DNA of 64,000 nt from CAVORB01 sp963736235 (GCA_963736235.1 CAVTOR010000008.1:1-64000), one strand, 5' to 3'; counted from the first letter of the stretch, positions 43,536 to 58,246 are shown. Made by a program: numbers and translations. Notes: generated by a model from the letters alone, not told the origin.

Positions 43536-43918
43536 GCATGGCGACACTGCGGGTGCTGGTGGTGGAGGACGAGGCCATTCCGGCGCGCGCCGCCGCCGTT
43601 ATGCTGGGGCACATCGGCTGTGACGTGGCGGCGATCGTCGACACCGGAGAGGAAGCGGTCGAAGCCGCGTCCCGCGAGCATCCCGACCTGGTGCTAATGG
43701 ATATCCGGCTCAAAGGGCCGATGGACGGCATCGAGGCGGCGGGCCTCATCCGCAAGCGTCTCGGCATCCCGATCGTTTTCGTGAGCGCCTACCTGGCAGA
43801 GGAGCTCGAGGAACGGCGCGACGCGATCGACGAGTCCGAGTTTCTCTCCAAGCCGATCGATGAGCAGGCGCTCGCGGCGGGTGTAAGGCGGGTGATTCGC
43901 GGCCTGAAAAGGCGATAA
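43532..43918 (+). CDS. Single-domain response regulator
   Basis: The 128-residue receiver domain has the acidic pocket (VVEDEAIPAR), phosphorylation site D57 in LVLMDIRL, Ser/Thr in VFVSAY and Lys in LSKPI. There is no output domain. Its start ATG overlaps the kinase stop as ATGA, so it is translated together with the two-GAF kinase and is very likely its direct partner. It may pass the phosphate on or act by protein contact. Confidence 0.93.
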   Translation: MSMATLRVLVVEDEAIPARAAAVMLGHIGCDVAAIVDTGEEAVEAASREHPDLVLMDIRLKGPMDGIEAAGLIRKRLGIPIVFVSAYLAEELEERRDAIDESEFLSKPIDEQALAAGVRRVIRGLKRR

Positions 43919-44262
43919 CCAGCTGACGAGTCAGGAGGGTCGCCTCTGAAGACCTTCGGCGACACACAGCCCTCGCCGGTGTGCGCGTGTGCGCTGTGCG
44001 CTGTGCGCTGTGCGCTGTGCGGATTTTCCCTCCTGCCAGATCGGTTCGCACTCCCTCCCTTACCCCGCATCCGATGGGTGACGCATTACGCCCGCGCTAC
44101 CGGCTAACAACGACGGCATCGTGGTTTTTTTGACCGAGTCGACGGATCGAGCAATCATGGCTTGATGCGCCAACCAGCACCAAAGGATAATCCCGAGGTC
44201 TGGAATCAGAACCAAAGTCCAGGCGCCGTGCTTTTTCCACCAAACCGAAGAGGACAGAGTGT
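43919..44262. other. Intergenic region with a heptanucleotide repeat
   Basis: No gene is supported. It holds a GTGCGCT tandem repeat (43989-44021) and, near 44106-44132, an imperfect hairpin followed by seven T's that could terminate the kinase/receiver transcript. Confidence 0.5.
43989..44021. repeat. GTGCGCT heptanucleotide tandem repeat
   Basis: Four exact copies of GTGCGCT plus a partial fifth lie in the intergenic region after the response regulator. Such arrays are unstable in copy number. Confidence 0.9.
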
Positions 44263-44950
44263 ATGAAATGGGACTCATCCCCCGTGCTTGCCGCAGGAAT
44301 CATCGCGGGTTTCGCGGCGCTGCCGCAGCAGGTGCTCGCCCTGAACATGGGAAATCTCGTCTACGAGCCGGTAGAGCCCTGCCGGATCGTCAACACCAGC
44401 GCCGGCACCGGCGGATCGCTGGTGTCGGGCGCTGCCCAGTCCTTCGTCGCTTATGGGGAAGCACCGCCCTCGCCGCCCAGGGCGGTGACGCGGCCGGGTG
44501 CGAGCACCCGAGGTCGGCGGCGGGCGTGGCGCCGGTGGCGATCTCCGCCAACGTCACCGCGGTGGGAAGGCAGGCCAACGCCAATGGCAACGTCGTCGCC
44601 TACCCGACGGGATCGACCGCCCCTTCGGCGAGCCTGGTCAACTTCACGACGGACGCCAACATCGCAAACTCCGCGATCGTCGGCCTGTGCGAGGGAACCT
44701 CTTGCACGACGGGGGACTTCGACCTGCTGGCCAACTTCGCGACCGTTCCCGCGATCGTCGACGTCCAGGGGTACTTCTATCCCCAGGCGGGCAATGTCAT
44801 CAGCGTCTCCCCGTCGGGCGGGGACTTCGCCACCATCGTCGACGCGATGGCCTTCCTGCAGGGCCTCATCGACAACAGCGATCCGGACGCACCGGCCGAG
44901 GGCAACGCCTATATCGTCGAGGTCGGCCCGGGCGATGTACGACGGTCAGG
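44263..44950. repeat. Direct repeat, copy A
   Basis: About 690 bp are almost identical to 45611-46300. Across 44640-44930 I count only a few mismatches (for example GACGCC/GCCGCC and ATATCG/ATGTTG). The repeats are about 1350 bp apart in the same orientation. Confidence 0.85.
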
Positions 44951-45570
44951 TGACCATGGTGCCCTACGTCACGATCCGGGGCGCCGGCGGCACCTGTGCG
45001 ACGAGCATTACTTACACGGGCGGCGGCGCCGGCACGTCAACTGCAGCCGCGGTAACGACGGCCGACCAGGCCTTTCTGGAGTCCCTCTGCATCACTGCCA
45101 CGGCCACCGGCGGTCCCGCTGTCATCGGCGGCATTTACGTGCCTGCCGGCGGCGGGGGCAGCAGCGTGACCCAGATCTACGACGTCTCGGTCGCCGTTGA
45201 CGGCACCGGCGCCACCGATGCTTACGGCGTCATCGCGGGCACGGGTTCCCAGCTGGATCTCGGGCTCTCGCAAGTGAACGTGGCCGGAGCCACCACTGTT
45301 AACAATGGCGTCACTGCGAGCTCGGGGGTGAGAGCCTCGGTCATGACGACCGACATCGCTGCCGGAGACATCGCGCTCGGCTTGCTGGGCGGCCTGCCGC
45401 AGACGGCCAAAGGCAACCAGATCGACGGCAACGTGGCACTCGTCGGAGCGGAGCCCCGGCTGATCAACAACCTGATCACCGGGGCCGTATCGGACGGCGA
45501 CGCCGGCACCACGAACTGCCAGGGGAACTACGACAGCGCGCTGGCCGATACTCCGCCCGGCGGCTGCTGA
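44263..45570 (+). pseudogene. Secreted beta-helix-like protein, copy 1
   Basis: After a signal peptide (about 1-26), the protein has the surface-protein block YEPVEPCRIVNTSAGTGG and QGGDAAGCEHPRSAAG / VAISANVTAVG, then SVSPSGGDFATIVDAMAFLQ and EVGPG...YDGQVTMVPYV, and a repetitive beta-rich C-terminus ending in GGC. This resembles right-handed beta-helix proteins. A -1 change near 44462 and a +1 change near 44935 put about 470 nt in another frame, although no stop is met. It is one of two tandem paralogues, and the other copy shows where bases were lost or gained. Confidence 0.7.
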
Positions 45571-45610
45571 TCTCAATGCCCTATTCACCGAATCCGAGAG
45601 GAAAGAGTTT

Positions 45611-46300
45611 ATGAAATGGGATTCATCTCCTGTGCTTGCCGCAGGAATCATCGCGGGTTTCGCGGCGTTGCCGCAGCAGGCGCTCGCCCTGAACATGGGA
45701 AATCTCGTCTACGAGCCGGTAGAGCCCTGCCGGATCGTCAACACCAGCGCCGGCACCGGCGGATCGCTGGTGTCGGGCGTTGCCCCAGTCCTTCTTCGCC
45801 TATGGGGACGGCACCGACCTCGCCGCCCAGGGCGGTGACGCGGCCGGGTGCGAGCACCCGAGGTCGGCGGCGGGCGTGGCGCCGGTGGCGATCTCCGCCA
45901 ACGTCACCGCGGTGGGAAGGCAGGCCAACGCCAATGGCAACGTCGTCGCCTACCCGACGGGATCGACCGCCCCTTCGGCGAGCCTGGTCAACTTCACGAC
46001 GGCCGCCAACATCGCAAACTCCGCGATCGTCGGCCTGTGCGAGGGAACCTCTTGCACGACGGGGGACTTCGACCTGCTGGCCAACTTCGCGACCGTTCCC
46101 GCGATCGTCGACGTCCAGGGGTACTTCTATCCCCAGGCGGGCAATGTCATCAGCGTCTCCCCGTCGGGCGGGGACTTCGCCACCATCGTCGACGCGATGG
46201 CCTTCCTGCAGGGCCTCATCGACAACAGCGATCCGGACGCACCGGCCGAGGGCAACGCCTATGTTGTCGAGGTCGGCCCGGGGAACTACGACGGTCAGGT
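45611..46300. repeat. Direct repeat, copy B
   Basis: Second copy of the 44263-44950 repeat. The high identity of the 5' halves against the diverged 3' halves points to recent duplication or gene conversion. Confidence 0.85.
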
Positions 46301-46896
46301 GACCATGGTGCCCTATGTCACGCTCAGGGGCGCCGGCGGCTCCTGCGGCACGACCATCACCTACTCGGCGGGAGGTACGCAGGCGAACAATTCTGCCGCG
46401 GTGATCATGGAGGACCCGACCGCACTGGAATCCGTCTGCATCGATGCCACGGCCCACAGCCGCCGTTGCCTGGCTAGGGGGCATCTGCGTGCCCGGGGGT
46501 GCGGAGGCGCAGGTCTACGACGCCATCGTCGCGGTGAACGGAAACGGGCTTGGCAATAACATCTATGGCGCGCAGGCGGCCGGGGCTTCCGAGCTCACTC
46601 TTGGTCTTTCCTGGTTCGATGTCACGAACGCCGTCGCCTCCGATTGGGGTGTGCGCGCACAAGCGGGAGCGATCGCCTCTGTCTCCTCGACCGAGATCAT
46701 CGGAAGCCCGGCGGTCCAGTTCGAGGGCGGGGCGACGCAGGTAGCGACTGACAACCTAGTGCGCGGCAGCCTGACGATCAGCGGCACCGGTGCCCGGTTC
46801 ATCAATAACCAGGTCAACGGAGCTGTTAACGACGGAGACCCAGCTACCAACTGCCGGGCAAACTACGACGAGAATCTCGCTTCGGTAGGCTGCTGA
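45611..46896 (+). pseudogene. Secreted beta-helix-like protein, copy 2
   Basis: This copy has the same signal peptide and first domain as copy 1 (nearly identical DNA over about 690 bp) and a diverged C-terminal half (ICVPGGAEAQVYDAIVAVNG, then ASELTLGLSWFDV) that also ends in a Cys before the stop. Two +1 changes interrupt it: GCCCC near 45782-45786, where copy 1 has GCCC, and GGCCC near 46451. With both removed one frame remains to TGA 46896. The strong terminator that follows ends the unit. Both copies lie on the plus strand and share a GAGGA-type RBS. The host function is unknown; surface adhesion or carbohydrate contact is a guess. Confidence 0.7.
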
Positions 46897-46915
46897 TCTC
46901 AAGAAGCCTCATGAG

Positions 46916-46948
46916 GCCGGACCGGCTAACGCCGGTCCGGCTTTTTTT
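46916..46948 (+). terminator. Rho-independent terminator
   Basis: A perfect 11-bp stem (GCCGGACCGGC with GCCGGTCCGGC), TAAC loop and seven T's, 20 nt after the stop of copy 2. It may also act for gltD on the other strand, since the stem is symmetric, but the T run favours the plus strand. Confidence 0.93.
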
Positions 46949-46991
46949 CGCCCGGGGTCATCGAGCAGATCGGGCTAACCCCGAATGACCG

Positions 46992-48439
46992 TCAGCGCGG
47001 CAGGTCGGACCTTCCCATCAACCACTCATCCACCGCGCGCGCGCACTGGCGCCCCTCGCGGATGGCCCACACCACCAGGGACTGGCCGCGGCGCATGTCG
47101 CCGGCGGCGAACACGCCCGGGATCGAGGTATGGTACGCCTTGGGCCCCTCGGTGAAGCCCTGGACATTGCCGCGCTGATCCAGCTCTACGCCCAGCTCAT
47201 CGAGCATGCCCGCGTGGACCGGATGCACGAAGCCCATGGCCAGCAGCGCCAGGTCCGCCTGCAGGGAGAACTCGGAGCCTTCGATCTCCGCCATCTGCCA
47301 GCGACCCGCCTCGTCCTTGCTCCACTCGACCTTGATGCAGCGCAGGGCCTTGAGGTTGCCGGCCTGATCGCCGACGAACGCCTTGGTGGCGACGGACCAC
47401 ATGCGCTCGCAGCCCTCTTCCTGGGAGCTCGAGGTGCGCAGCCGGTTGGGCCAATCGGGCCAGGTGAGGCCCTTGTTCTCCTTCTCCGGCGGCATGGGCA
47501 GGATCTCGATCTGGGTGACCGATCTTGGCCCCGTGGCGGTTGGAGGTGCCGATGCAGTCCGAGCCGGTATCGCCGCCGCCGATCACCACCACGTGCTTGC
47601 CCTCGGCGGAGATGAAGTCGTCGTCCGCGACGTGGACACCCTGCACCCGCTTGCTGTTGGCGCGCAGGAAATCCATGGCGAAGTGAACGCCGTCCAGCTC
47701 GCGGCCGGGCACCGGCAGGTCCCGGGGCTCTTCGGCGCCGCCGGCGAGCACCACGGCGTCGTGCTCCTTTACGAGCTTCGACACCGGAACCTCGACGCCG
47801 ACGTGGACATTGGTGTGGAACTCCACGCCCTCGGCGCGCATCTGGGCCATGCGGCGGTCGATGAGCGTCTTGTTGAGCTTGAAGTCCGGGATGCCGTAGC
47901 GCAGCAGCCCGCCGATCCTGTCCTGCTTCTCGAACAAGGTAACGAAGTGCCCGGCCCGGGCCAGCTGCTGCGCGGCGGCCAGGCCCGCGGGGCCGGAGCC
48001 GACGACCGCGACGTGCTTGCGCGTCTTGTGACGGGAGATCTGTGGCTGGATCCAGCCCTCGTCCCAGGCCTTGTCGATGATGGCGCACTCGATGGTCTTG
48101 ATGGTCACCGGGGCGTCGTGCAGATTCAGCGTGCAGGCGGCCTCGCAGGGAGCGGGACAGATGCGCCCGGTGAACTCCGGGAAGTTGTTGGTCGAGTGCA
48201 GCACCTCGATCGCGGCCTGCCAGTCGCTGCGGTAAACCAGGTCGTTCCAGTCCGGGATGATGTTGTTGACCGGACAGCCCTGGTGACAGTACGGGATGCC
48301 GCAATCCATGCAGCGCGCGCCCTGGATGCTGACGTCTGCGTCCGAGAGCGGAACAACGAACTCATCGTAGTGCACGACGCGATCGGCTGCCGGCTCATAG
48401 TGGCGGTCCAGGCGGTCGTACTCCATGAAACCCGTCGGC

Positions 48440-48447
<8 letters not shown>
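46992..48447 (-). pseudogene. gltD: Glutamate synthase small subunit, one +1 frameshift
   Basis: GltD carries FAD and iron-sulfur clusters and feeds NADPH electrons to GltB. The start (MGKPTGFMEYDRLDRHYEPA) is followed by the cysteine cluster CMDCGIPYCHQGCPVNNIIP, the FAD fold VAVVGSGPAGLAAAQQLA, and VVIGGGDTGSDC. Near 47519-47524 one extra G or A shifts the frame. The C-terminal third (EEGCERMWSVATKAFVGDQA, then SIPGVFAAGDMRRGQSLVVW) is intact in the new frame. Removing one base gives 484 residues, the normal length. Since gltD is expected to be functional, a read error is the likely cause. It overlaps the gltB end by 8 nt. Confidence 0.9.
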
Positions 48448-53107
<4,660 letters not shown>

Positions 53108-53596
53108 GAATGATCTCGCTGATACCTGATTGGTTGCCGACTGATTCTGGCGCCTCTCGGCACTCCCTTACACCCCCCGTGCAGCCTGGTTAATGGGCTG
53201 GGACCCCGGCAATGATGGCGGCCCGAGCCGCTGCGCCAGTTCACGGGCGAGACGGCCTGCGAAGAGAAGAACCTCGATCGTTTCCGTGCTGGCCGAATCG
53301 CCAGGGGAATCCTACCCACGCAACTGGCGAGAGAGGCCCCGGCGCTGCCCTGCCAGACACTGGAGGAGGGTCAGGCGAACACACGGAACTCCCAAAGTTA
53401 ACAAACATGCAGCCTGCATGCCAGTGCCGGAAGGGAATTCGGCCCCACCGTGTGCGCGAGTGCGGGACCTTCGCCGACGTTTTCGAGTGGAAATCAGACC
53501 CCGTGGGCGTGCGCTAAGTTCGGGCGCGCGATCCATCCGTCGCCCCAACTTGGTGCGATCGCCACGTGTTCCTCGGGTCCTCTGGAAAGACCGGGC
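53108..53596. other. Intergenic region between aroB and gltB
   Basis: About 490 nt with no supported gene. In several gammaproteobacteria a damX-like SPOR-domain gene sits between aroB and gltB; I see none here. Short frames lack RBS and family features. The gltB promoter probably lies at the low-coordinate end. Confidence 0.4.
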
Positions 53597-54679
53597 CTAG
53601 CCGCCGTAGCCGTTCAAGGTTGCACCCAACTGCACCGGATCGAAATCGCTGGTGACAAGGCTCTCGCCGATGCCCCTGAGCAGCACCAGCCGCAGACGTC
53701 CGTCTTGCACCTTTTTGTCGACCGCCATGAGCTCGCGGAAGCGCCCCGGACTGAGCGTAGCGGGCGGCACCACGGGCAAACGAGCGGCCGCGATCAGGTC
53801 ACGCGCCCGATCAGCCGATGCCGGGTCCAGCCAACCCAGGCGGCGCGAGAGGTCCAATGCCATGCACATGCCCGCCGCCACGGCCTCGCCGTGCAACCAG
53901 GCCCCGTAACCCATGCCGGTTTCGATGGCGTGCCCGAAGGTGTGTCCCAGGTTGAGCAACGCCCTTTGGCCGGCCTCCAGCTCGTCGGCGGCAACGACCT
54001 CGGCCTTGTTGTGGCAAGACCGATCGATGGCGTAGGCCAGGGCCGCACTGTCCCGGGAGAGCAGCGCGGGCATGTTCTCTTCGAGCCAGCCGAAGAACTG
54101 CCGATCGCGAATAAGGCCATACTTGATGACCTCGGCGACGCCGGCGGAGAGCTCGCGGTCGGGCAGCGTGGCGAGCGTATCGGTATCGATGATCACCGCG
54201 CGTGGCTGGTGAAAGGCGCCGATCATGTTCTTGCCCAGGGCATGGTTGATACCGGTCTTGCCGCCCACCGACGAATCCACCTGGGCCAGCAGGGTGGTCG
54301 GCACCTGGACGAAGGCGACCCCCCGCTGATAACAGGCAGCGGCGAATCCAGCCATATCGCCGACCACCCCGCCGCCCAGCGCCACGACGGTGCAATCGCG
54401 GCCGAACCTGCTGCCCAGCAAGGCGTCGAAAATCTGGTTCCAGACCTCCAGGGTCTTGAAACGCTCGCCGTCGGGAAGAACCACCTGCCGAGCCTCGCAC
54501 CCGGACAGCGCCTCCAGCACCGGTTGCAGGTAGAGGGGAGCGACCGTCTCGTTGGTCACGATCATGACCTGACGTCCGGCAAGATGCGCCCGATAGAAGC
54601 TGGCGTCAGCGATCAGGCGACGCCCGATGTAGATCGGATAGCTACGCTCCCCGAGCGAGACTCCGAGGGTCTTGGTCAC
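53597..54679 (-). CDS. aroB: 3-dehydroquinate synthase AroB
   Basis: AroB converts DAHP to 3-dehydroquinate in the shikimate pathway using NAD and a divalent metal. The 360-residue protein shows the NAD block VVALGGGVVGDMAGFAAACY, the QVPTTLLAQVDSSVGGKTGI signature and the metal ligands in ALLNLGHTFGHAIE and HGEAVAAG. It starts at GTG 54679, which overlaps the aroK stop as GTGA, the usual coupling. The frame is intact. It forms the aroK-aroB pair downstream of pilQ. Confidence 0.97.
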   Translation of the reverse strand: MTKTLGVSLGERSYPIYIGRRLIADASFYRAHLAGRQVMIVTNETVAPLYLQPVLEALSGCEARQVVLPDGERFKTLEVWNQIFDALLGSRFGRDCTVVALGGGVVGDMAGFAAACYQRGVAFVQVPTTLLAQVDSSVGGKTGINHALGKNMIGAFHQPRAVIIDTDTLATLPDRELSAGVAEVIKYGLIRDRQFFGWLEENMPALLSRDSAALAYAIDRSCHNKAEVVAADELEAGQRALLNLGHTFGHAIETGMGYGAWLHGEAVAAGMCMALDLSRRLGWLDPASADRARDLIAAARLPVVPPATLSPGRFRELMAVDKKVQDGRLRLVLLRGIGESLVTSDFDPVQLGATLNGYGG

Positions 54680-55200
54680 GGTATCTCGTCCTCGAGCCTG
54701 CGGCGGATCTCCTTCACCACCGAGGCGGTGCCGCGCTTCTCGGTCGAGACCACGATGTCGGCAACCTGACGGTAGATGGGATCGCGCTCCTCCATCAGTT
54801 CCCGTAGGCGCCCCAGCGGGTCAGCGGTCTGCAGCAGGGGGCGGTTTCGATCCCGGGAGGTTCGCGCGTACTGCTGCTCCGGGCTGCAGTGGAGGTAGAT
54901 CACCACGCCCCGGGTCGTGAGGTCCTGCCGATTTTCCGCGCGCAGCACGGCGCCCCCGCCAGTGGCCAGGACAATCCCATCCTCCTGGCTCAGCTCGTCG
55001 ACGACTTGGCGCTCGCGCTGGCGGAAACCCTCTTCGCCCTCGAATTCGAAGATGGTCGGTATATCGACACCTGTCCTGCGCTGAATCTCGCGGTCGCTGT
55101 CTCGGAACTCGTAGCCGAGGGATTCCGCGAGTTGACGCCCGACCGTGCTCTTGCCGGCCCCCATGGGACCGATCAGGAAGATGTTCTGTAAGCGCATCAT
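54676..55200 (-). CDS. aroK: Shikimate kinase AroK
   Basis: AroK phosphorylates shikimate with ATP. The 174-residue protein has Walker A GPMGAGKSTVGR, the shikimate-binding FRDSDREIQRRTGVDI, the GGGAVLR block and the lid residues RNRPLL. It belongs to the conserved pilMNOPQ-aroK-aroB series. The start is ATG 55200; a second Met follows directly. It is followed by aroB with a 4-nt overlap. Confidence 0.97.
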   Translation of the reverse strand: MMRLQNIFLIGPMGAGKSTVGRQLAESLGYEFRDSDREIQRRTGVDIPTIFEFEGEEGFRQRERQVVDELSQEDGIVLATGGGAVLRAENRQDLTTRGVVIYLHCSPEQQYARTSRDRNRPLLQTADPLGRLRELMEERDPIYRQVADIVVSTEKRGTASVVKEIRRRLEDEIP

Positions 55201-55444
55201 AGATTACAGATATGCCAGATTTGGCGATCGCCGACAAGGTCGCACAGGCAGCAATCCCGCCGCACCGCCCTTTTCCGAGCACTCTCAGGGCAAAATCTCA
55301 GGCATCGTGGAGTGCGCAGACGCGGCCGCAACAACCCTTCCAAGCCCGGAGGATGCTGGCTGGTGGAGCTCGATAACCGATGGGTCCAGACGCGTGCGGG
55401 CCCGGGCGAGTGGACGGAAGACAATTTTGGCTTCATCAACGATC

Positions 55445-55483
55445 GGCGCCCCGCCGCTGCCGTGTGGGCAGCGGCGGGGCGCC
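55445..55483. terminator. Strong hairpin between pilQ and aroK
   Basis: A perfect 17-bp stem (GGCGCCCCGCCGCTGCC and its complement) with a GTGTG loop lies 16 nt after the pilQ stop on the minus strand. There is no T run, only ATTTT on the upstream side, so it may partly terminate or process the pilus transcript ahead of aroKB. Confidence 0.6.
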
Positions 55484-55498
55484 AAAATCAGACCGTGA

Positions 55499-57706
55499 TT
55501 ACTTCATGTAGCGTGGATCGGTGCCCTGGGAGCCGGCAACGGCTCCGGTGTCGGCCAGACCTCCCGTCTGGAGATCCTCCTTAAGGATCTTGGGCGTTAC
55601 GAAGATCAGCAGCTCGGTGTTAGCATCTTGATTGGAGGTCGTCTTGAACAGATTCCCAATCACCGGTAAATCGCCAAGCCAAGGCACCTGTTCTTTGCTG
55701 AAGGTCTTCGTGCGCTCGTAGACACCGCCGAGCACGACCGTCTCCCCGTTGTCGACCAGCACCGAGGTCTCGACCGACCGGGTGTCTACCGGCGGCACGC
55801 CGAGCACCTCACGGGTGAAGTCCGGATTGTCCTTGTTGACCTTGAGATCCATGATGATGCGGTCATCCGGGGTGATGTGCGGCGTGACGTCGAGCTGCAG
55901 CACGGCCTCCTTGAAGGCGACGGTGGTCCGCCCGGACGAGGAGGACTCCTGATACGGTATCTCTTGGCCAACCTTGATTTTTGCCGGATGTTGATCTGAG
56001 GTAATGACCCGCGGACTGGAGACGATCTCGCCCCGCCCCTCTGTCTGCATCGCGGAGAGCTCCAGCTGGAGCAGGTAGGAGCCGATCTTGCCGATCAGCA
56101 AGCTCACCGCTCCGGAGGGATTGGCGGCCGGGAGATTGACCAGCAGCGGGATAGTGTCGTCGATGGTCGTTCCCCAGTAATTCTCCCCGTCCAGATTGCC
56201 AGGAACACCGCCTCCGACGTCGCTGAATCGTTTGTTGCGCGGCGGATTCGGCAGGTTGGTCTTGCTGTACCCAAACCGCACGCCAAGGTCACGCGCGAAA
56301 TCGTTGTTGGCGATGACGACGCGGGATTCGATCATGACCTGACGCACCGGGACATCGAGCGTACTGACGATGCGGCGGATGTCCTCCAGCTTCGCGGCCG
56401 TGTCCTGCACCAGCAGTGTGTTGGTGCGGGTGTCGATGGTGACGTTGCCGCGCTCGGACAGCAGGTTATTGTCCTGGGACTTGATCAGCCCCGCGAGGTC
56501 GGCGGCCTTGGCATAGTTGATCTGAATGAACTCGGAACGCAGGGGCGCCAGCTCCTCGATTTGCTGCTGGGACTCAAGCTCCAGCTTTTCCTGGGCCGCG
56601 ATCTCCTGGGTGGGGGCCACCATGATCACGTTGCCCGTCTGGCGCATCGAGAGGCCCTTGGACTTGAGGATGATGTCGAGCGCCTGATCCCAGGGGACGT
56701 TCTTCAGACGCAGCGTGATGTTGCCGCGGACGGTGTCGCTCGCCACCAGGTTGAGCCCGGTGAAATCCGCGAGCAACTGCAGGACGGCGCGGACCTCGAT
56801 GTCCTGGAAGTTCAACGACAACCGATCGCCACTGTAGACGATCTTGGCCCGCTCGAGCTGCTCCTTCTCCGAGGGCGTGAGCGGCCGGAACTCGAGGGTG
56901 AACAACTCGTCGGCCTGATAGGCGAGATACTCGAAATCGTTGGCGGTCTGGATATCGATTTCTACATCGCCGCCCCTCGGCCGGGACTCAATCGAAACGA
57001 CCGGGGTCCCGAAATCGGTCACGTCGAGCCGCCGCAACAGACGTTGCGGAAGCGCGGCGTCGAGCACCTCCACGATCACATGGGCACCCTTCTCGGTGAC
57101 GGATACGCGCGCGGTGGGGCTCGGCAGGGTAACCTGTACTCGGCCCTCTCCGGTGGGACCCCGGCGGAAATCGATATCACGGATACCCGGACCGCCCGCT
57201 GCGGCGGGGGACCTGCTTGGACGGGACGGCGCCTCACCGGTTGCGACGCGACTTGGCGTGGGCGCGGCGGCAGTCCGGTTGACGGAAATCGACACCCTGT
57301 TGCCCGCCGTTTCCACCTGGTAGGGCACCGAGTCGTTCAGATTGATGACGACGCGCGTGCGATCACTCGCCTCAACCGCGACCAGGCTTTGCACGGGACC
57401 CGTGTTGATCGGCAAGCTCTTCTGCTCCAGCCCGCTGGTCACCCCCTCAAGGTCGAGGGCGATGCGTGCCGGAGATTCGGTGGAGAATGCCTGCGGCTGC
57501 TTGAGCGGCCCGGAAAGGATGAGATCGATGCGGACCTGGTTTCCCGGAAGCGCCGCGAACTCCACGTCCTGCAGGACGGTCGCCGCGGAAGCGGTAAACG
57601 CGAGACACCAGAGCATGAGCACCAGGACAACCGCCTTTGGCAGATCCGTCCTGCATGGTGGATGAGTGGGATACCCCTCGGTCTGGTTGAGTTGCAAGCT
57701 GTTCAT
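55499..57706 (-). CDS. pilQ: Type IV pilus secretin PilQ
   Basis: PilQ forms the outer-membrane channel through which the pilus exits. The 735-residue protein has a signal peptide (about 20-45), two N-terminal AMIN-type domains that bind peptidoglycan (VDIILSGPLKQ-like and SVTEKGAHVIVEVLDAAL), and an STN/N0 domain (LSLNFQDIEVRAVLQLLADF). NolW domains and the secretin domain follow (QVMIESRVVIANNDFARDLG, then VPWLGDLPVIGNLFKTTS). It is typical in length and the frame is intact. It completes the pilMNOPQ cluster. Confidence 0.97.
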   Translation of the reverse strand: MNSLQLNQTEGYPTHPPCRTDLPKAVVLVLMLWCLAFTASAATVLQDVEFAALPGNQVRIDLILSGPLKQPQAFSTESPARIALDLEGVTSGLEQKSLPINTGPVQSLVAVEASDRTRVVINLNDSVPYQVETAGNRVSISVNRTAAAPTPSRVATGEAPSRPSRSPAAAGGPGIRDIDFRRGPTGEGRVQVTLPSPTARVSVTEKGAHVIVEVLDAALPQRLLRRLDVTDFGTPVVSIESRPRGGDVEIDIQTANDFEYLAYQADELFTLEFRPLTPSEKEQLERAKIVYSGDRLSLNFQDIEVRAVLQLLADFTGLNLVASDTVRGNITLRLKNVPWDQALDIILKSKGLSMRQTGNVIMVAPTQEIAAQEKLELESQQQIEELAPLRSEFIQINYAKAADLAGLIKSQDNNLLSERGNVTIDTRTNTLLVQDTAAKLEDIRRIVSTLDVPVRQVMIESRVVIANNDFARDLGVRFGYSKTNLPNPPRNKRFSDVGGGVPGNLDGENYWGTTIDDTIPLLVNLPAANPSGAVSLLIGKIGSYLLQLELSAMQTEGRGEIVSSPRVITSDQHPAKIKVGQEIPYQESSSSGRTTVAFKEAVLQLDVTPHITPDDRIIMDLKVNKDNPDFTREVLGVPPVDTRSVETSVLVDNGETVVLGGVYERTKTFSKEQVPWLGDLPVIGNLFKTTSNQDANTELLIFVTPKILKEDLQTGGLADTGAVAGSQGTDPRYMK

Positions 57707-57727
57707 CGCACCATGGTCTCCAGCTAC

Positions 57728-58246
57728 CTATTGGCTCAGAGCGATTGCGGCGGAACGCTCCCGCCACACGTTCGTTCCATCGGATATGATCTCGGTGAGC
57801 TCGATCTCTTCCTCGGTGATGCGCGTGATCTGGCCGTTGTTCTGGCCCACGTAGTTGCCGGTGCGGACCCGGTACAGGGTGCCGCCCGGCGCAATCACCA
57901 ACCCCCAGGTCGTCTCATCCTGTTCCATGGTGCCAACCATCTTGAGGGAGTCGAGCGAGAACTGCTCCAGTTCCTCCTTGCGCCGCAGCGGGTCGGGCGC
58001 GAGATCGCCGCCGGCAGCCGCCGGCTCCGCCGCGGCCGTCTGGGTATCGAGCTCGAACGGATCCCGGCGATCGCCGGGCTCGAAGATGAAGGTATCGACC
58101 TGCGCGATCTCGGGCAGCGGCTCGATGGGTCCCGGCTCCCGCGCCTTCACCCCCTCCGCATACTGCTCCAGATCGGCAATATTGCCGCTGCCGCAGGCAG
58201 TGAGGGTCAGCGAGGCGACAATGACGAAGCAGTGCTTCAGGTTCAT
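57728..58246 (-). CDS. pilP: Type IV pilus lipoprotein PilP
   Basis: PilP is the inner-membrane lipoprotein that connects the PilNO complex with the PilQ secretin. The 172-residue product has a lipobox ending TACG, with C18 lipidated. A low-complexity region and the compact beta domain follow (FSLDSLKMVGTMEQDETTWG, then LYRVRTGNYVGQNNGQITRI), the PilP fold. It overlaps pilO by 4 nt (start at 58246, pilO stop at 58243) and precedes pilQ by 21 nt. Confidence 0.95.
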   Translation of the reverse strand: MNLKHCFVIVASLTLTACGSGNIADLEQYAEGVKAREPGPIEPLPEIAQVDTFIFEPGDRRDPFELDTQTAAAEPAAAGGDLAPDPLRRKEELEQFSLDSLKMVGTMEQDETTWGLVIAPGGTLYRVRTGNYVGQNNGQITRITEEEIELTEIISDGTNVWRERSAAIALSQ

